64,000 nt of DNA, taken from Caballeronia cordobensis. GTDB taxonomy: Bacteria; Pseudomonadota; Gammaproteobacteria; Burkholderiales; Burkholderiaceae. The translations under genes and the position numbers were made by a program. Below are positions 9,228 through 17,704 of the stretch, in pieces (positions within the stretch are counted from its first letter, which is position 1; every line of letters begins with the position of its first letter). The notes beneath the pieces are model-generated. The model did not search any database, was not told the origin of the DNA, and was given only the letters and a program-made list of their open reading frames with translations. The stretch covers positions 124,001 through 188,000 of the forward strand of contig NZ_FCNY02000004.1 of NCBI RefSeq assembly GCF_001544575.2, given 5' to 3'.

Positions 9228-9243
9228 ATGTAACCGGTATCAT
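9228..9243. promoter_or_regulatory. GntR/LacI-type operator, copy 1
   Basis: ATGTAACCGGTATCAT fits the palindrome ATGNNACCGGTNNCAT and closely resembles the E. coli GntR/IdnR (LacI-family) operator. It lies 43 bp before the aldo/keto reductase start. A second copy is at 10261-10276. Confidence 0.6.
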
Positions 9244-9286
9244 AACGACTTGCGATGCGTTCCCGAACCGAGTCGAGAGATAGCCG

Positions 9287-10213
9287 ATGAAAAGCGCCCT
9301 TGCTTCACGCGAAAGCGAACACAAGAAAAACGCCATGACCACGCTCGGCTGTTCGAGAGTCGTCGCCGGCATGTGGCGAGTGCGCGAATGGCAGATGTCG
9401 TCGGCGGAACTGAACCGCTTTGTCCGCGAAAGCGTGGAATCGGGCGTGACGACGTTCGACCATGCCGATATCTACGGCGCGGGCGAAGTCGAAGCGCTTT
9501 TCGGAGAAGCGTTGCGGGACACGCCGTCGCTGCGCGCGACGATTCAGATCGTGAGCAAGGCGGGAATCAGGCCGCGCGGCGCATCGCCTGCCGGTGTCGG
9601 AGTGAAACACTACGATACGAGCCGAGCCTATCTGCAAGCGGCGGTCGAGCGATCCTTGCAGCGCCTGAAGACCGACTATCTCGACCTATTCCTCATTCAT
9701 CGTCCGGATTTTCTGGCCGACGACGATGAAATCGCCGATACCGCCCAGCGCCTTCTCGAACAAGGAAAAATCCGCGCCTTCGGCGTGTCCAATTATTCCA
9801 CCCGACAATTCGAATCGCTGCGATCCCGAATCGATCTCGCGACCAACCAGATCGAGTTCTCGCCCTTCGAACTCGGCGCACTCGAAGGCGACCTCTTTCC
9901 CGCCTTGTCCTCGGCGAATGTCGCACCGATGATCTGGTCCGCGCTCGGCGGCGGACGTCTCTTCTCGGAGAACGACGAAGCAGCGGCACGGCTGCGCGCC
10001 ACGTTGAACTCAGTGGCGCAAACCTGCGGCGCCTCGTGCTGGCTGCCGATCGTCTACGCCTGGATCTTCCGTCTTCCCTGCGCACCGTATGTCCTGGTCG
10101 GGAGCCGGCGAATGGAATCGCTCCGTTATGCCGTCGAAGGGCTTGGCATCGCGCTGGAACGCGAGGACTGGTACGCGATCCTCGAAGCGGCGCGCGGCCG
10201 CCCCGTTTTGTGA
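9287..10213 (+). CDS. Aldo/keto reductase, YdhF-like
   Basis: This 308-residue TIM-barrel oxidoreductase resembles E. coli YdhF along its whole length. Catalytic residues are visible: Asp and Tyr in FDHADIYG, Lys in IVSKAGI and His in FLIHRPD. The conserved FGVSNYS and IGxGK-like (LVGSRR) NADPH-site segments are present. The first residues before MTTLGCSRVV may be extra; an alternative start is 9335. A GntR/LacI-like operator lies upstream, and the next gene carries a second one, so the two share regulation. The physiological substrate is unknown. Confidence 0.83.
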   Translation: MKSALASRESEHKKNAMTTLGCSRVVAGMWRVREWQMSSAELNRFVRESVESGVTTFDHADIYGAGEVEALFGEALRDTPSLRATIQIVSKAGIRPRGASPAGVGVKHYDTSRAYLQAAVERSLQRLKTDYLDLFLIHRPDFLADDDEIADTAQRLLEQGKIRAFGVSNYSTRQFESLRSRIDLATNQIEFSPFELGALEGDLFPALSSANVAPMIWSALGGGRLFSENDEAAARLRATLNSVAQTCGASCWLPIVYAWIFRLPCAPYVLVGSRRMESLRYAVEGLGIALEREDWYAILEAARGRPVL

Positions 10214-10260
10214 GCGTAGTCGAATACCCTTATGGAGCGCGCCACGGTTAAGCCGCGATA

Positions 10261-10276
10261 ATGTTACCGGTTACAT
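10261..10276. promoter_or_regulatory. GntR/LacI-type operator, copy 2
   Basis: ATGTTACCGGTTACAT matches the same ATGNNACCGGTNNCAT palindrome as 9228-9243. It sits 17 bp upstream of the CoA-transferase start at 10294. The in-frame ATG at its first base is therefore better read as operator than as start codon. Confidence 0.6.
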
Positions 10277-10293
10277 TCAACCCGGCAGCCTCC

Positions 10294-11901
10294 ATGCAAC
10301 GAATGACTTCTGAAGAGGCCGCGAGCCTCGTGCGGACGGGCGACTCGGTCCTGATCAGCGGATCGGGCGCCGGGCATGCCGTGCCCGAGGCCTTGCTCGC
10401 AGCGCTCGGGCAGCGCTTTCGAACGGAGCACGCGCCGCGCGACCTCACCTCGATCAGCGTCGTCGGCATTGGAGACCGCGTTTGCCTCGGCGCCGATCAT
10501 CTCGCGCAGGCCGGGCTGATCAAGCGGGCTATCTCGGGCGCGCTCATCGATTCGCCCGGGCTCCTGAAGATGGCCGCGGACGATCTGATCGAGGCCTACA
10601 CCTTGCCGCAGGGCGTGCTCTCGCAGCTCATGCGCGAAATGGCGGGCGGACGGCCGGGCCTGATCACCAAGACCGGGCTCCATACGTTCATCGATCCCCG
10701 CCAGCGCGGCGGCCGGCAGAGCCCGAGGACGGAAGAGCAACTCGTCGAACTCATGCATCTCGACGGCGAAGAATGGCTGCGCTTCAAGCCGTTTCCCATC
10801 GATATCGCGTTTCTGCGCGGCACGACAGCCGACGAAGACGGCAATGTCACGATGGAACAGGAAGCCGTGCTGGGCGAGATGCTGGCCATGGCGCAGGCGA
10901 CCCGCCGTGCAGGCGGTGTGGTCGTCGTGCAGGTCAAACGCATGGCGCGCGCCGGCACGCTTCCCCCCAAGCAGGTGAAAATTCCGGGCATCCTCGTCGA
11001 CTTCGTCGTCGTCGAACCGGAACAGCGTCAGACATATGCCACTTACTACGATCCGAGCTACTCGGGCGAATTGCGCGTGCCGGTCGATGAGATCAAACCG
11101 ATTCCGTTCGGCCCGCGCAAGGTCATCGTGAGACGCGCGGCCATGGAGCTGTATCCGTCGGCCATCTGCAATCTCGGCGCGGGCGTCTCGACGGGACTCT
11201 CGACGGTCGCAGCGGAAGAAGGATTGCTCGACGCCGTCGTGCTCACGAACGAGCAAGGACTCATCGGCGGCGCGCCGATCACGGGCCGCGACTCGGGCGG
11301 CGCGCAGAACTTCGCCGCCATGATCGAGCAAACGTCGCAGTTCGATTTCTACGACGGCGGCGGTCTCGATCTCGCGTTCCTCTCCTTTGCCGAAGTCGAT
11401 GCGAAAGGAAACGTCAATATCAGCCGCTTCGGCGACAAGATCGTCGGCGTGGGCGGCTTCGTCAATATCAGCCAGAACGCCAAGCGCGTGATTTTCAGCG
11501 GCACGTTCACCGCGGGCGGTCTGGACGTGCGGTGGAACGACGGCCGCGCGACCATCCACAAGGAAGGACGGCACCGCAAGTTCGTCGGCGCGCTGGAGCA
11601 GATTTCCTATCACGCGGCATTCGCCCACGAGCGCGGGAATTCGGCCTTGTTCGTGACCGAGCGCGCCGTTTTTCGAGTGGGCGCAGCGGGTCTGGAATTG
11701 ATCGAGATTGCGCCCGGCATCGATCTCGAGCGCGATGTCTTCGGGCAAATGGCCTTCAGGACGCCGATCGCTCCCGACTTGCGGGAGATGGATGTTCGAA
11801 TCTTCGGCGCGGGCCTCATGGGTCTCGGCGAGGACATGTCGCGCAAGGCGCGGCGCTATCGTTCCGAACGCGTGGCGCAATGGTCGCGCACGCATGCCTG
11901 A
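10294..11901 (+). CDS. Fused acyl-CoA:acetate/3-ketoacid CoA-transferase, paralogue A
   Basis: This 535-residue family I CoA-transferase has alpha- and beta-type halves in one chain, as in YdiF-like enzymes. The N-half carries LISGSGAGHAVPEALL; the C-half carries the catalytic Glu motif in LTNEQGLIGGAP. It should move CoA from acetyl- or succinyl-CoA to a carboxylic acid. The start at 10294 (MQRMTSEEAASL) aligns with the start of paralogue B at 15995 (MERITADEAAGL). The two are highly similar end to end and face each other. It is followed 14 bp later by an SDR gene. Having two such enzymes in one locus suggests two acid substrates or two pathway steps. Confidence 0.87.
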   Translation: MQRMTSEEAASLVRTGDSVLISGSGAGHAVPEALLAALGQRFRTEHAPRDLTSISVVGIGDRVCLGADHLAQAGLIKRAISGALIDSPGLLKMAADDLIEAYTLPQGVLSQLMREMAGGRPGLITKTGLHTFIDPRQRGGRQSPRTEEQLVELMHLDGEEWLRFKPFPIDIAFLRGTTADEDGNVTMEQEAVLGEMLAMAQATRRAGGVVVVQVKRMARAGTLPPKQVKIPGILVDFVVVEPEQRQTYATYYDPSYSGELRVPVDEIKPIPFGPRKVIVRRAAMELYPSAICNLGAGVSTGLSTVAAEEGLLDAVVLTNEQGLIGGAPITGRDSGGAQNFAAMIEQTSQFDFYDGGGLDLAFLSFAEVDAKGNVNISRFGDKIVGVGGFVNISQNAKRVIFSGTFTAGGLDVRWNDGRATIHKEGRHRKFVGALEQISYHAAFAHERGNSALFVTERAVFRVGAAGLELIEIAPGIDLERDVFGQMAFRTPIAPDLREMDVRIFGAGLMGLGEDMSRKARRYRSERVAQWSRTHA

Positions 11902-11915
11902 GCCGGAGCCAGAAC

Positions 11916-12716
11916 GTGACCGGAATCCACGAGACCGACGAAGACGCGTCTTCCCGCGTTGCCTTGGTGACGGGCGGCAGACGCGGCCTCGGCAGCGCCA
12001 TCGCGCAGGCATTGGCCGCTGCCGGCTTCGATATCGCCATTGCAGACCTGGTGTGCGACGACGATGCAAACGAAACGCTGCAGGCCATTCGATTGCACGG
12101 CCGTCGCGCCGCTTTCTTCGAAGCCGATATCGCCGACATCGATCGGCATGATGCATTGCTGGACCGGGTTCAGGCGTCGCTGGGCGACACGGCCTGCCTC
12201 GTGAATAACGCGGGAATCAGTGTGGAAACGCGAGGCGATCTGCTGGACGTGACACCGGAGAGTTTCGACAGGCTCATCGACGTCAACCTGCGCGGGACGT
12301 TCTTTCTGTCGCAGAAACTGGCGCGCCGTTTTGCCCGCGAGAACTCGCCTCGTCATCGCTCGCGGTCGATCATCAACATCTCTTCGGCGAATGCCTTTCT
12401 GATTGCCACCAATCGCGCCGAGTACTGCATTTCCAAGTCCGCGATCACGACATTGACCAAGCTGTTCGCGGCCCGGCTGGCGGAACTCGACATTCCGGTC
12501 TACGAGGTTCGGCCGGGCATCTTTCCGACCCGCATGACCGAAGTCGCCAAGGCCGATTACGACGCGAAAATCGCGCGCGGTTTTTCACCGGTTGCGAGAT
12601 GGGGACGCGAAGAAGAACTCGCGAAGGCGGTCGCCTCGCTGGCGACAGGCTGCTTTCCGTTCTGCACCGGCGAAGCGATTCATATCGATGGCGGGCTGCA
12701 CATTCACCGCGTGTAA
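11916..12716 (+). CDS. Short-chain dehydrogenase/reductase
   Basis: This is a 266-residue classical SDR. The N-terminal glycine motif TGGRRGLG, NNAG (in LVNNAGIS) and the catalytic set Ser (INISSAN) and YCISK are intact. The C-terminal IDGG motif is present. The GTG start at 11916 is preceded by GGAG and lies 14 bp after the CoA-transferase stop; no in-frame ATG fits. It probably oxidises or reduces a hydroxyl/keto group of the compound handled by the cluster. It is convergent with the IclR gene. Confidence 0.83.
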   Translation: MTGIHETDEDASSRVALVTGGRRGLGSAIAQALAAAGFDIAIADLVCDDDANETLQAIRLHGRRAAFFEADIADIDRHDALLDRVQASLGDTACLVNNAGISVETRGDLLDVTPESFDRLIDVNLRGTFFLSQKLARRFARENSPRHRSRSIINISSANAFLIATNRAEYCISKSAITTLTKLFAARLAELDIPVYEVRPGIFPTRMTEVAKADYDAKIARGFSPVARWGREEELAKAVASLATGCFPFCTGEAIHIDGGLHIHRV

Positions 12717-12734
12717 GCGGCCCTTACTCGCGGC

Positions 12735-13550
12735 TCACGCTGCGATCATCGTGTTCGGGCTGGGCAGCTTGCTCGAACGCGTGCGCAACGGCCAGAACGA
12801 CGCAAGTTCGGTCGCGGCCTGAATGACCAACGGCGCCATCTCCGCGATGCGCGCTTCCGTCATCCGCGCGCCGGGTCCGGCCACGCTCACCACGCCCAGC
12901 GCGGGCCCGCCCTCGGGCGGACGAATGGCCGCCGCGAGCGCACTGACGCCCGGCTCGCCTTCGTTGACCGCAATGCCATAGCCGCGCCGCCGCGTCGCTT
13001 CGATTTCCTGCAAGAGCGCATCCAGTGAGCGGATGACGTTGGGCCCGTACTTGTCGGAATCGCCGAACCCGACGCGCAGCACGTTCTCCGCGGCCTGCTC
13101 GGTCGGCAAGGTCGCGAGCCAGGCCTTGCCGGTCGCCGTTGCGTGCAGCGGGACGGTATTGCTGTCGAGCGTGGGCTGATAGAGCAGCCCGCCCGTCGCG
13201 CCTTGTGCGTGCGCAACCCAGGTCAGCGAAGAACCATCCACCACGGCGAGACGGACGAACTCGCGGGATGCGCCCGCCAGACGGTCAACCAGCGGCTGAC
13301 AGATATCCGGAATGCCGGTCGCCACGAAAAATCGCTGCCCCAGTATCGCGAGCCGCATCGAAAGCCGATAGAAGCCGGTCTCGGCGTCCTGTTCGGCCCA
13401 TCCGAGATCGACCAGCGTCGCGAGCAACCGATGCGCGCCACTCTTCGCCAGGCTTAGCCGCGTCGCGATCTCACCCAGCGGCATCGCGACGGCGCCGTCG
13501 GCTAGCAGTTCAATGATGTCCAGGCAGCGCTCTGCGGGAATGTGAGCCAT
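12735..13550 (-). CDS. IclR-family transcriptional regulator
   Basis: The 271-residue protein has an N-terminal winged helix-turn-helix (LGEIATRLSLAKSGAHRLLATLVDLGW) and an IclR effector domain with SxVPLHATATGKAWL-type ligand-site residues and RRRGYGIAVNEGEPGV. The ATG at 13550 (MAHIPAERCLDIIELL) matches family N-termini; an in-frame start at 13586 would overlap the upstream gene by 14 bp. It is the last gene of the ten-gene minus-strand operon and so may give feedback control of the pathway. Confidence 0.87.
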   Translation of the reverse strand: MAHIPAERCLDIIELLADGAVAMPLGEIATRLSLAKSGAHRLLATLVDLGWAEQDAETGFYRLSMRLAILGQRFFVATGIPDICQPLVDRLAGASREFVRLAVVDGSSLTWVAHAQGATGGLLYQPTLDSNTVPLHATATGKAWLATLPTEQAAENVLRVGFGDSDKYGPNVIRSLDALLQEIEATRRRGYGIAVNEGEPGVSALAAAIRPPEGGPALGVVSVAGPGARMTEARIAEMAPLVIQAATELASFWPLRTRSSKLPSPNTMIAA

Positions 13551-13572
13551 ATGAATCTCGGTCAAGAAAAAA

Positions 13573-14376
13573 CTAGGTGCGCGCAACGAAGAAATTCATG
13601 ATTGCGCCGATCTGGCCGGAATGCATGTCCCGGCCGTCCGCCCACTGACAGCCACGATCGAGAGCCTGTTGAATGAACGCTGTCGGAGAAGAGGACAGCA
13701 CCACGTCGCCGATCAGGGTGTCCGCGGTCACGGCGCCCAGATCGCCCGGCAAGCCGTCGCCGGGACGCATGCCCACGGGCGACGCGTTCACGATCATGTC
13801 GATATCGCCGCGAACGGCCTCCGCGGGCTGTACGTCGCACTCGGGAAAGGCTTTCGACATCGCCGCGACGAGCGCGTGCGTCTGCCTGAGGTCCGGGTTG
13901 ACGATACGGATCGACTGGACGCCGGCGTTGGCGAGCGCACAGGCAATCGCGCTGCCCGCCCCGCCCGCGCCGAACTGCAGGACACGCCGGCCGCGCACGC
14001 GCGCGCCTTTCGCGAGCAGGCCGCGGACGAAGCCTTCGCCGTCGAACATGTCGCCCGTCCACGAACCGTCGGGCTCACGCCGCAGCGCATTCACCGCGCC
14101 GATGCAGGAAGCCGTGGGCCCCAGGCGGTCCGCGTAGGCCGCCACGCGCGCTTTCAGGGGCGCCGTGACCAGCAGGCCGTCGAGATTGCCCAGCGCCATG
14201 AGTGCCGGAACGATCTCTTCGCACCGCTTCGCCGGTACGTGCATCGGGACCAGAACGGCGTCGATCCCGGCGGACGCGAACTGCTGCGTGTACACCTCCG
14301 GCGAGCGCACCTGAACGATGGGATCGCCGACGATGGCAAACAGACGGGTCGCCCCCGTGATAGCAGGCATGCTCAT
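13573..14376 (-). CDS. Shikimate-dehydrogenase-family oxidoreductase (AroE-like)
   Basis: This 267-residue protein has the AroE/YdiB fold. The catalytic Lys (VTAPLK), Asn (GAVNAL) and Asp (MFDGEGF) are retained. So are the NADP-site GAGGAG and the late Gln (HSGQIGAI). The usual N-terminal substrate motif with two serines (HSxSP) reads QVRSP, so the first substrate-carboxylate Ser is Val. It sits inside a catabolic operon with CoA enzymes, so it probably oxidises a shikimate/quinate-like cyclic hydroxy acid rather than serving aromatic biosynthesis. The start overlaps the preceding CoA-transferase stop as ATGA. Confidence 0.8.
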   Translation of the reverse strand: MSMPAITGATRLFAIVGDPIVQVRSPEVYTQQFASAGIDAVLVPMHVPAKRCEEIVPALMALGNLDGLLVTAPLKARVAAYADRLGPTASCIGAVNALRREPDGSWTGDMFDGEGFVRGLLAKGARVRGRRVLQFGAGGAGSAIACALANAGVQSIRIVNPDLRQTHALVAAMSKAFPECDVQPAEAVRGDIDMIVNASPVGMRPGDGLPGDLGAVTADTLIGDVVLSSSPTAFIQQALDRGCQWADGRDMHSGQIGAIMNFFVART

Positions 14377-15995
14377 CGCCGGGCACCTCCATCGCGCTGA
14401 TTATGCCATTGCGCCACACGCCCGGACCGGTAGCGCCGCGCCTTCGCGTGCACGTGCGCGCCCAGCCCCATCAGCGAGGGATCGAAGATTCGGGCATCCA
14501 TTTCCTTCAGTTTCGGCGACACGGCGGGCCTGAAACCCATGTGCGCAATCACGTCGCGCTCCACATCGATGCCGGGCGCGATCTCGATCAGTTCGAGCCC
14601 CGCTTCGCCGATCGTGAATACCGCGCGCTCCGTCACGAAGAGCGCGGTCTGCCCCTTGGCGCGCGCCATCGACGCGCTGTAGCAGATCTGCTCCAGCTTC
14701 GGCACGAACTTCTGGTGCCGCCCTTCCTGCCGGATGATCGTGCGGCCCTGCTCCCAGCCTACATCGAGATCGCCGGCCGTCAGCGTGCCGCTGAAAACCA
14801 CGCAGCGGGCATTCGCGCTGATATTGATGAAACCGCCCACGCCGATGATCTTTTCGCCGAACCGTGAGACGTTGACATTGGCCTGCGCGTCGACTTCCGC
14901 GAAGGAGAGAAACGCGACATCCAGCCCGCCGCCGTCGTAGAAGTCGAACTGCGAGGGCTGCTCGATCATGGCCGCGAAATTCTGCCCGCCGCCCGAATCG
15001 CGTCCGGTGATCGGCGCGCCGCCGATGATCCCTTGCTCGTTGGTCAGATAGACGGCATCGAGCAGTCCTTCTTCGGCGGCCACCGTCGAGAGGCCGGTCG
15101 ATACACCCGCGCCGAGATTGCAGATCGCGCCCGGAAACAGCTCCATGGCCGCGCGTCTGACGATGACCTTGCGGGGACCGAACGGCAGCGGCTTGATGCC
15201 CTCCACGGGAATGCGCAGTTCGCCGGAGTAGCTCGGGTCGTAGTACGTCGCGTAGGTCTGCCGCTGCTCGGCATCCACGACCACGAAATCCACCAGAATG
15301 CCGGGAATTTTCACCTGCTTGGCGGGCAACGTGCCGCGTCTCGCCATGCGCTTGACCTGCACCACGACGATGCCGCCCGCGCGACGCGTCGCTTGCGCCA
15401 TCGCGAGCATTTCGCCGAGAACGGCCTCTTCTTCCATCGTGACGTTGCCGTCTTCGTCGGCTGTCGTGCCGCGCAGAAACGCGACGTTGACCGGCACGGG
15501 CTTGAAGAACAGCCACTCCTCGCCCGCGAGGTTCACGACTTCGACAAAGTCTTCGGGCGTGCACGGACTCTGCCGCGCGCCTTGCTGGCGCGGATCGACG
15601 AAGGTGCCGAGGCCCGTCTTGGTCAACAGGCCCGGCCGGCCCGCGGCCATATCGCGCATCAGTTGCGAGAGCACGCCTTGCGGCAACGTATAGGCTTCGA
15701 TCTTGTTTTCCGCGGCCAGGCGCACCAGTCCGGGCGAATCGACGAGCGCGCTCGTGATCGCCCGGTGCGACAGGCCTTCGTGCGCCAGATGGCTCGCGCC
15801 CAGCGCCGCGCGGTCGCCCACGCCCACGACGCTGACCGACGTGAGGCCCCGTGGCGTGTTCTCTTCCAGGAAACGCCGCTCCACGGCGGCAAGCAATGCT
15901 TCCGGCACCGCGTGCCCGCCGCCCGATCCGCTGATGAGAATCGCATCGCCGTCTTCGACGAGTCCCGCTGCTTCGTCCGCTGTTATTCGTTCCAT
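14373..15995 (-). CDS. Fused acyl-CoA:acetate/3-ketoacid CoA-transferase, paralogue B
   Basis: This 540-residue protein is a close paralogue of the plus-strand CoA-transferase at 10294-11901, with the same alpha-beta fused layout. It has LISGSGGGHAVPEALL near the N-terminus and the catalytic Glu segment LTNEQGIIGGAP. The start at 15995 (MERITADEAAGLV) follows GAGCGGATC; the in-frame start at 16064 would add an unrelated basic leader. Its stop overlaps the AroE-like start (ATGA), implying translational coupling. Expected activity is CoA activation of an organic acid before the crotonase/MaoC steps. Confidence 0.87.
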   Translation of the reverse strand: MERITADEAAGLVEDGDAILISGSGGGHAVPEALLAAVERRFLEENTPRGLTSVSVVGVGDRAALGASHLAHEGLSHRAITSALVDSPGLVRLAAENKIEAYTLPQGVLSQLMRDMAAGRPGLLTKTGLGTFVDPRQQGARQSPCTPEDFVEVVNLAGEEWLFFKPVPVNVAFLRGTTADEDGNVTMEEEAVLGEMLAMAQATRRAGGIVVVQVKRMARRGTLPAKQVKIPGILVDFVVVDAEQRQTYATYYDPSYSGELRIPVEGIKPLPFGPRKVIVRRAAMELFPGAICNLGAGVSTGLSTVAAEEGLLDAVYLTNEQGIIGGAPITGRDSGGGQNFAAMIEQPSQFDFYDGGGLDVAFLSFAEVDAQANVNVSRFGEKIIGVGGFINISANARCVVFSGTLTAGDLDVGWEQGRTIIRQEGRHQKFVPKLEQICYSASMARAKGQTALFVTERAVFTIGEAGLELIEIAPGIDVERDVIAHMGFRPAVSPKLKEMDARIFDPSLMGLGAHVHAKARRYRSGRVAQWHNQRDGGARR

Positions 15996-16064
15996 GATCC
16001 GCTCAGTCTTTCGTGATCGCCCGAGACGTGCCGGCGGCCCTTCGTGGCGCCGCCCGCGCGTCAT

Positions 16065-16916
16065 TCACTGTTCGCCCCAGCGCAGTACGCGCTGCTCCTG
16101 CACACCGAGTCCGTCGATGCCGAGCCGCATGACATCGCCGGGCTTGAGATACGCTTCCGGCTTCATGCCCAGCCCGACGCCCGGAGGCGTGCCGGTGGTG
16201 ATGATGTCGCCCGGCTGCAGGACCACGTACTGACTCACGTCCGCGAGAATCTTCGCGATCGAAAAGATCATGTCGCTGGTCGACGAGTCCTGGATACGCT
16301 TGCCGTTCAGTTCGAGCCAGAGGCCCAGGTTCTGCACATCCGCGATCTCATCGGCGGTGACGAGCCACGGACCGATCGGGCCGAACGTGGGGCACATCTT
16401 GCCTTTTTGCCACTGTCCGCTTCGTTCGAGCTGGAACTCGCGCTCCGACACATCGTTGCAGATGAAATAGCCCGCGATGTAATCGAGCGCCTCCGATTCC
16501 GCCACGTAGTGCGCGCGCTTGCCGACCACGAAGGCCAGTTCCACTTCCCAGTCGGTTTTCGTCGAACCCTTGGGCAGCAATACGGGATCGCTCGGACCGG
16601 AAACGCACGAAGGCGCCTTGCTGAAGATGATCGGGTCGGTCGGAATCGGCGCGTTCGTTTCGATGGCGTGCTGCACGTAGTTCAGCCCGATCGCGAGAAA
16701 CAGCCCCGGCTGGCCGACGCACGGACCGAGCCGCGTGCCGGGTGCGACGACCGGCAGGCTCTGCGTGTCGATCGACTTCAATTGCTGAAGGCCATCGGCG
16801 GCAAAGAAGGCCGCATCGAAATCCTTGCAGTGCGCGCTGAGATCGCGGATCTGACCTTGAGCGTCGATGATGCCCGGGCGCTCCTGGCCGGGTTGTCCGT
16901 GTCTGACGAGTTTCAT
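16065..16916 (-). CDS. Fumarylacetoacetate-hydrolase-family protein
   Basis: The 283-residue protein has a typical FAH C-terminal fold. FLAIGLNYVQHA is near the middle of the N-half. The metal and catalytic segments DWEVELAFVVGKRA, NDVSEREFQ, KGKMCPTFGPIGPWLV and TGTPPGVGLG are all present. The family includes hydrolases of acylpyruvates, decarboxylases and hydratases of 2-oxo acids, and ureidoglycolate lyase. In this operon a ring-opened 2,4-diketo or acylpyruvate intermediate is a plausible substrate (inference). Confidence 0.85.
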   Translation of the reverse strand: MKLVRHGQPGQERPGIIDAQGQIRDLSAHCKDFDAAFFAADGLQQLKSIDTQSLPVVAPGTRLGPCVGQPGLFLAIGLNYVQHAIETNAPIPTDPIIFSKAPSCVSGPSDPVLLPKGSTKTDWEVELAFVVGKRAHYVAESEALDYIAGYFICNDVSEREFQLERSGQWQKGKMCPTFGPIGPWLVTADEIADVQNLGLWLELNGKRIQDSSTSDMIFSIAKILADVSQYVVLQPGDIITTGTPPGVGLGMKPEAYLKPGDVMRLGIDGLGVQEQRVLRWGEQ

Positions 16917-16947
16917 GGGAGGTTCTCTTTCAGGTTATCGGGAAGGG

Positions 16948-17688
16948 TCAAAGCGCTGCCGTGGCGGTCGCCAGCCGGCAAATCTCCATCGAATACGTCG
17001 TGCCGTCGGCGCGCACCTTCGCGCCGAGTGACGCCAGCTTTTGCGTGTCGAGCAACTCACGCGCGCTTTCGGCCGCCTGCGGCGTCGTGGTTTCGATCAG
17101 CACGACCCATGCGGGCACGTCGAACGCGCGCGTGCTCGACTCGGCCGTGTCGATATGGCTGCCGGATTGATCCGCCATATACAGATGACAGGCGACGACG
17201 CTCGTGAGCGCCGCCGCGCGGGGAAACGCCTCCGCGCACAAATAGGCTTTCATCGCTTCGGCCTGCTGCGCGGGCACGTCCAGGCGCAAGGCGAGCACAT
17301 GGCCGCCGCTGCTGGAGCCGACCGAGTGAACGATCCGGCAGACCGCGCGCGAGGTGTTGCGGAAGTAACGCAAGGTGTCGACGGTCGCGGGCGTCGGCGT
17401 GTTCAGGCGTTCGAGATAGGCCGGCGACACCACGACATCGAGATCGGCGGCCTCGTACATCGTCAGCCATTCGGGCGAATGCCCCGGCCGCACGTAGCGG
17501 CGTCCACGCCGGAAGCCCGGAATGGCAAGGCGTTCTGGAATGTGCTCCTTGTCGTGCCATTCGTAGAACTGCTCGCGTCCCGCGGAGACCACATCGTTCC
17601 AGACGAGCACGGCGCCTTCGCCGAGCAGGGCGTGGTCGGCCGCTCGAACGTTTTCAGTAGTACCAATTTCAGAGTTCAGTTCGCTCAT
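16948..17688 (-). CDS. EthD/dimeric alpha-beta-barrel-type protein, function unknown
   Basis: The protein has 246 residues from the ATG at 17688 (MSELNSEIGTTENVRAA). A ferredoxin-like alpha-beta half is visible: VWNDVVSAGREQFYEWHDKEHIPERLAIPGFRRGRRY. The EWHDxEHIPERxxIPGF phrase is typical of EthD-like and related stress-responsive barrels. A second half (ALRLDVPAQQAEAMKAYLCAE onward) looks like a repeat of the same fold. The operon position between the crotonase and FAH genes suggests an accessory or isomerase-type role. No catalytic assignment is made. Confidence 0.65.
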   Translation of the reverse strand: MSELNSEIGTTENVRAADHALLGEGAVLVWNDVVSAGREQFYEWHDKEHIPERLAIPGFRRGRRYVRPGHSPEWLTMYEAADLDVVVSPAYLERLNTPTPATVDTLRYFRNTSRAVCRIVHSVGSSSGGHVLALRLDVPAQQAEAMKAYLCAEAFPRAAALTSVVACHLYMADQSGSHIDTAESSTRAFDVPAWVVLIETTTPQAAESARELLDTQKLASLGAKVRADGTTYSMEICRLATATAAL

Positions 17689-17704
17689 GATTTTTGCCTG
17701 ACGT

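Noticed and set aside
10264..12156. A 630-codon minus-strand open frame antisense to the first CoA-transferase
   Set aside because: Shadow of the CoA-transferase and SDR genes; similar long shadows occur opposite the second CoA-transferase, as expected from codon bias.
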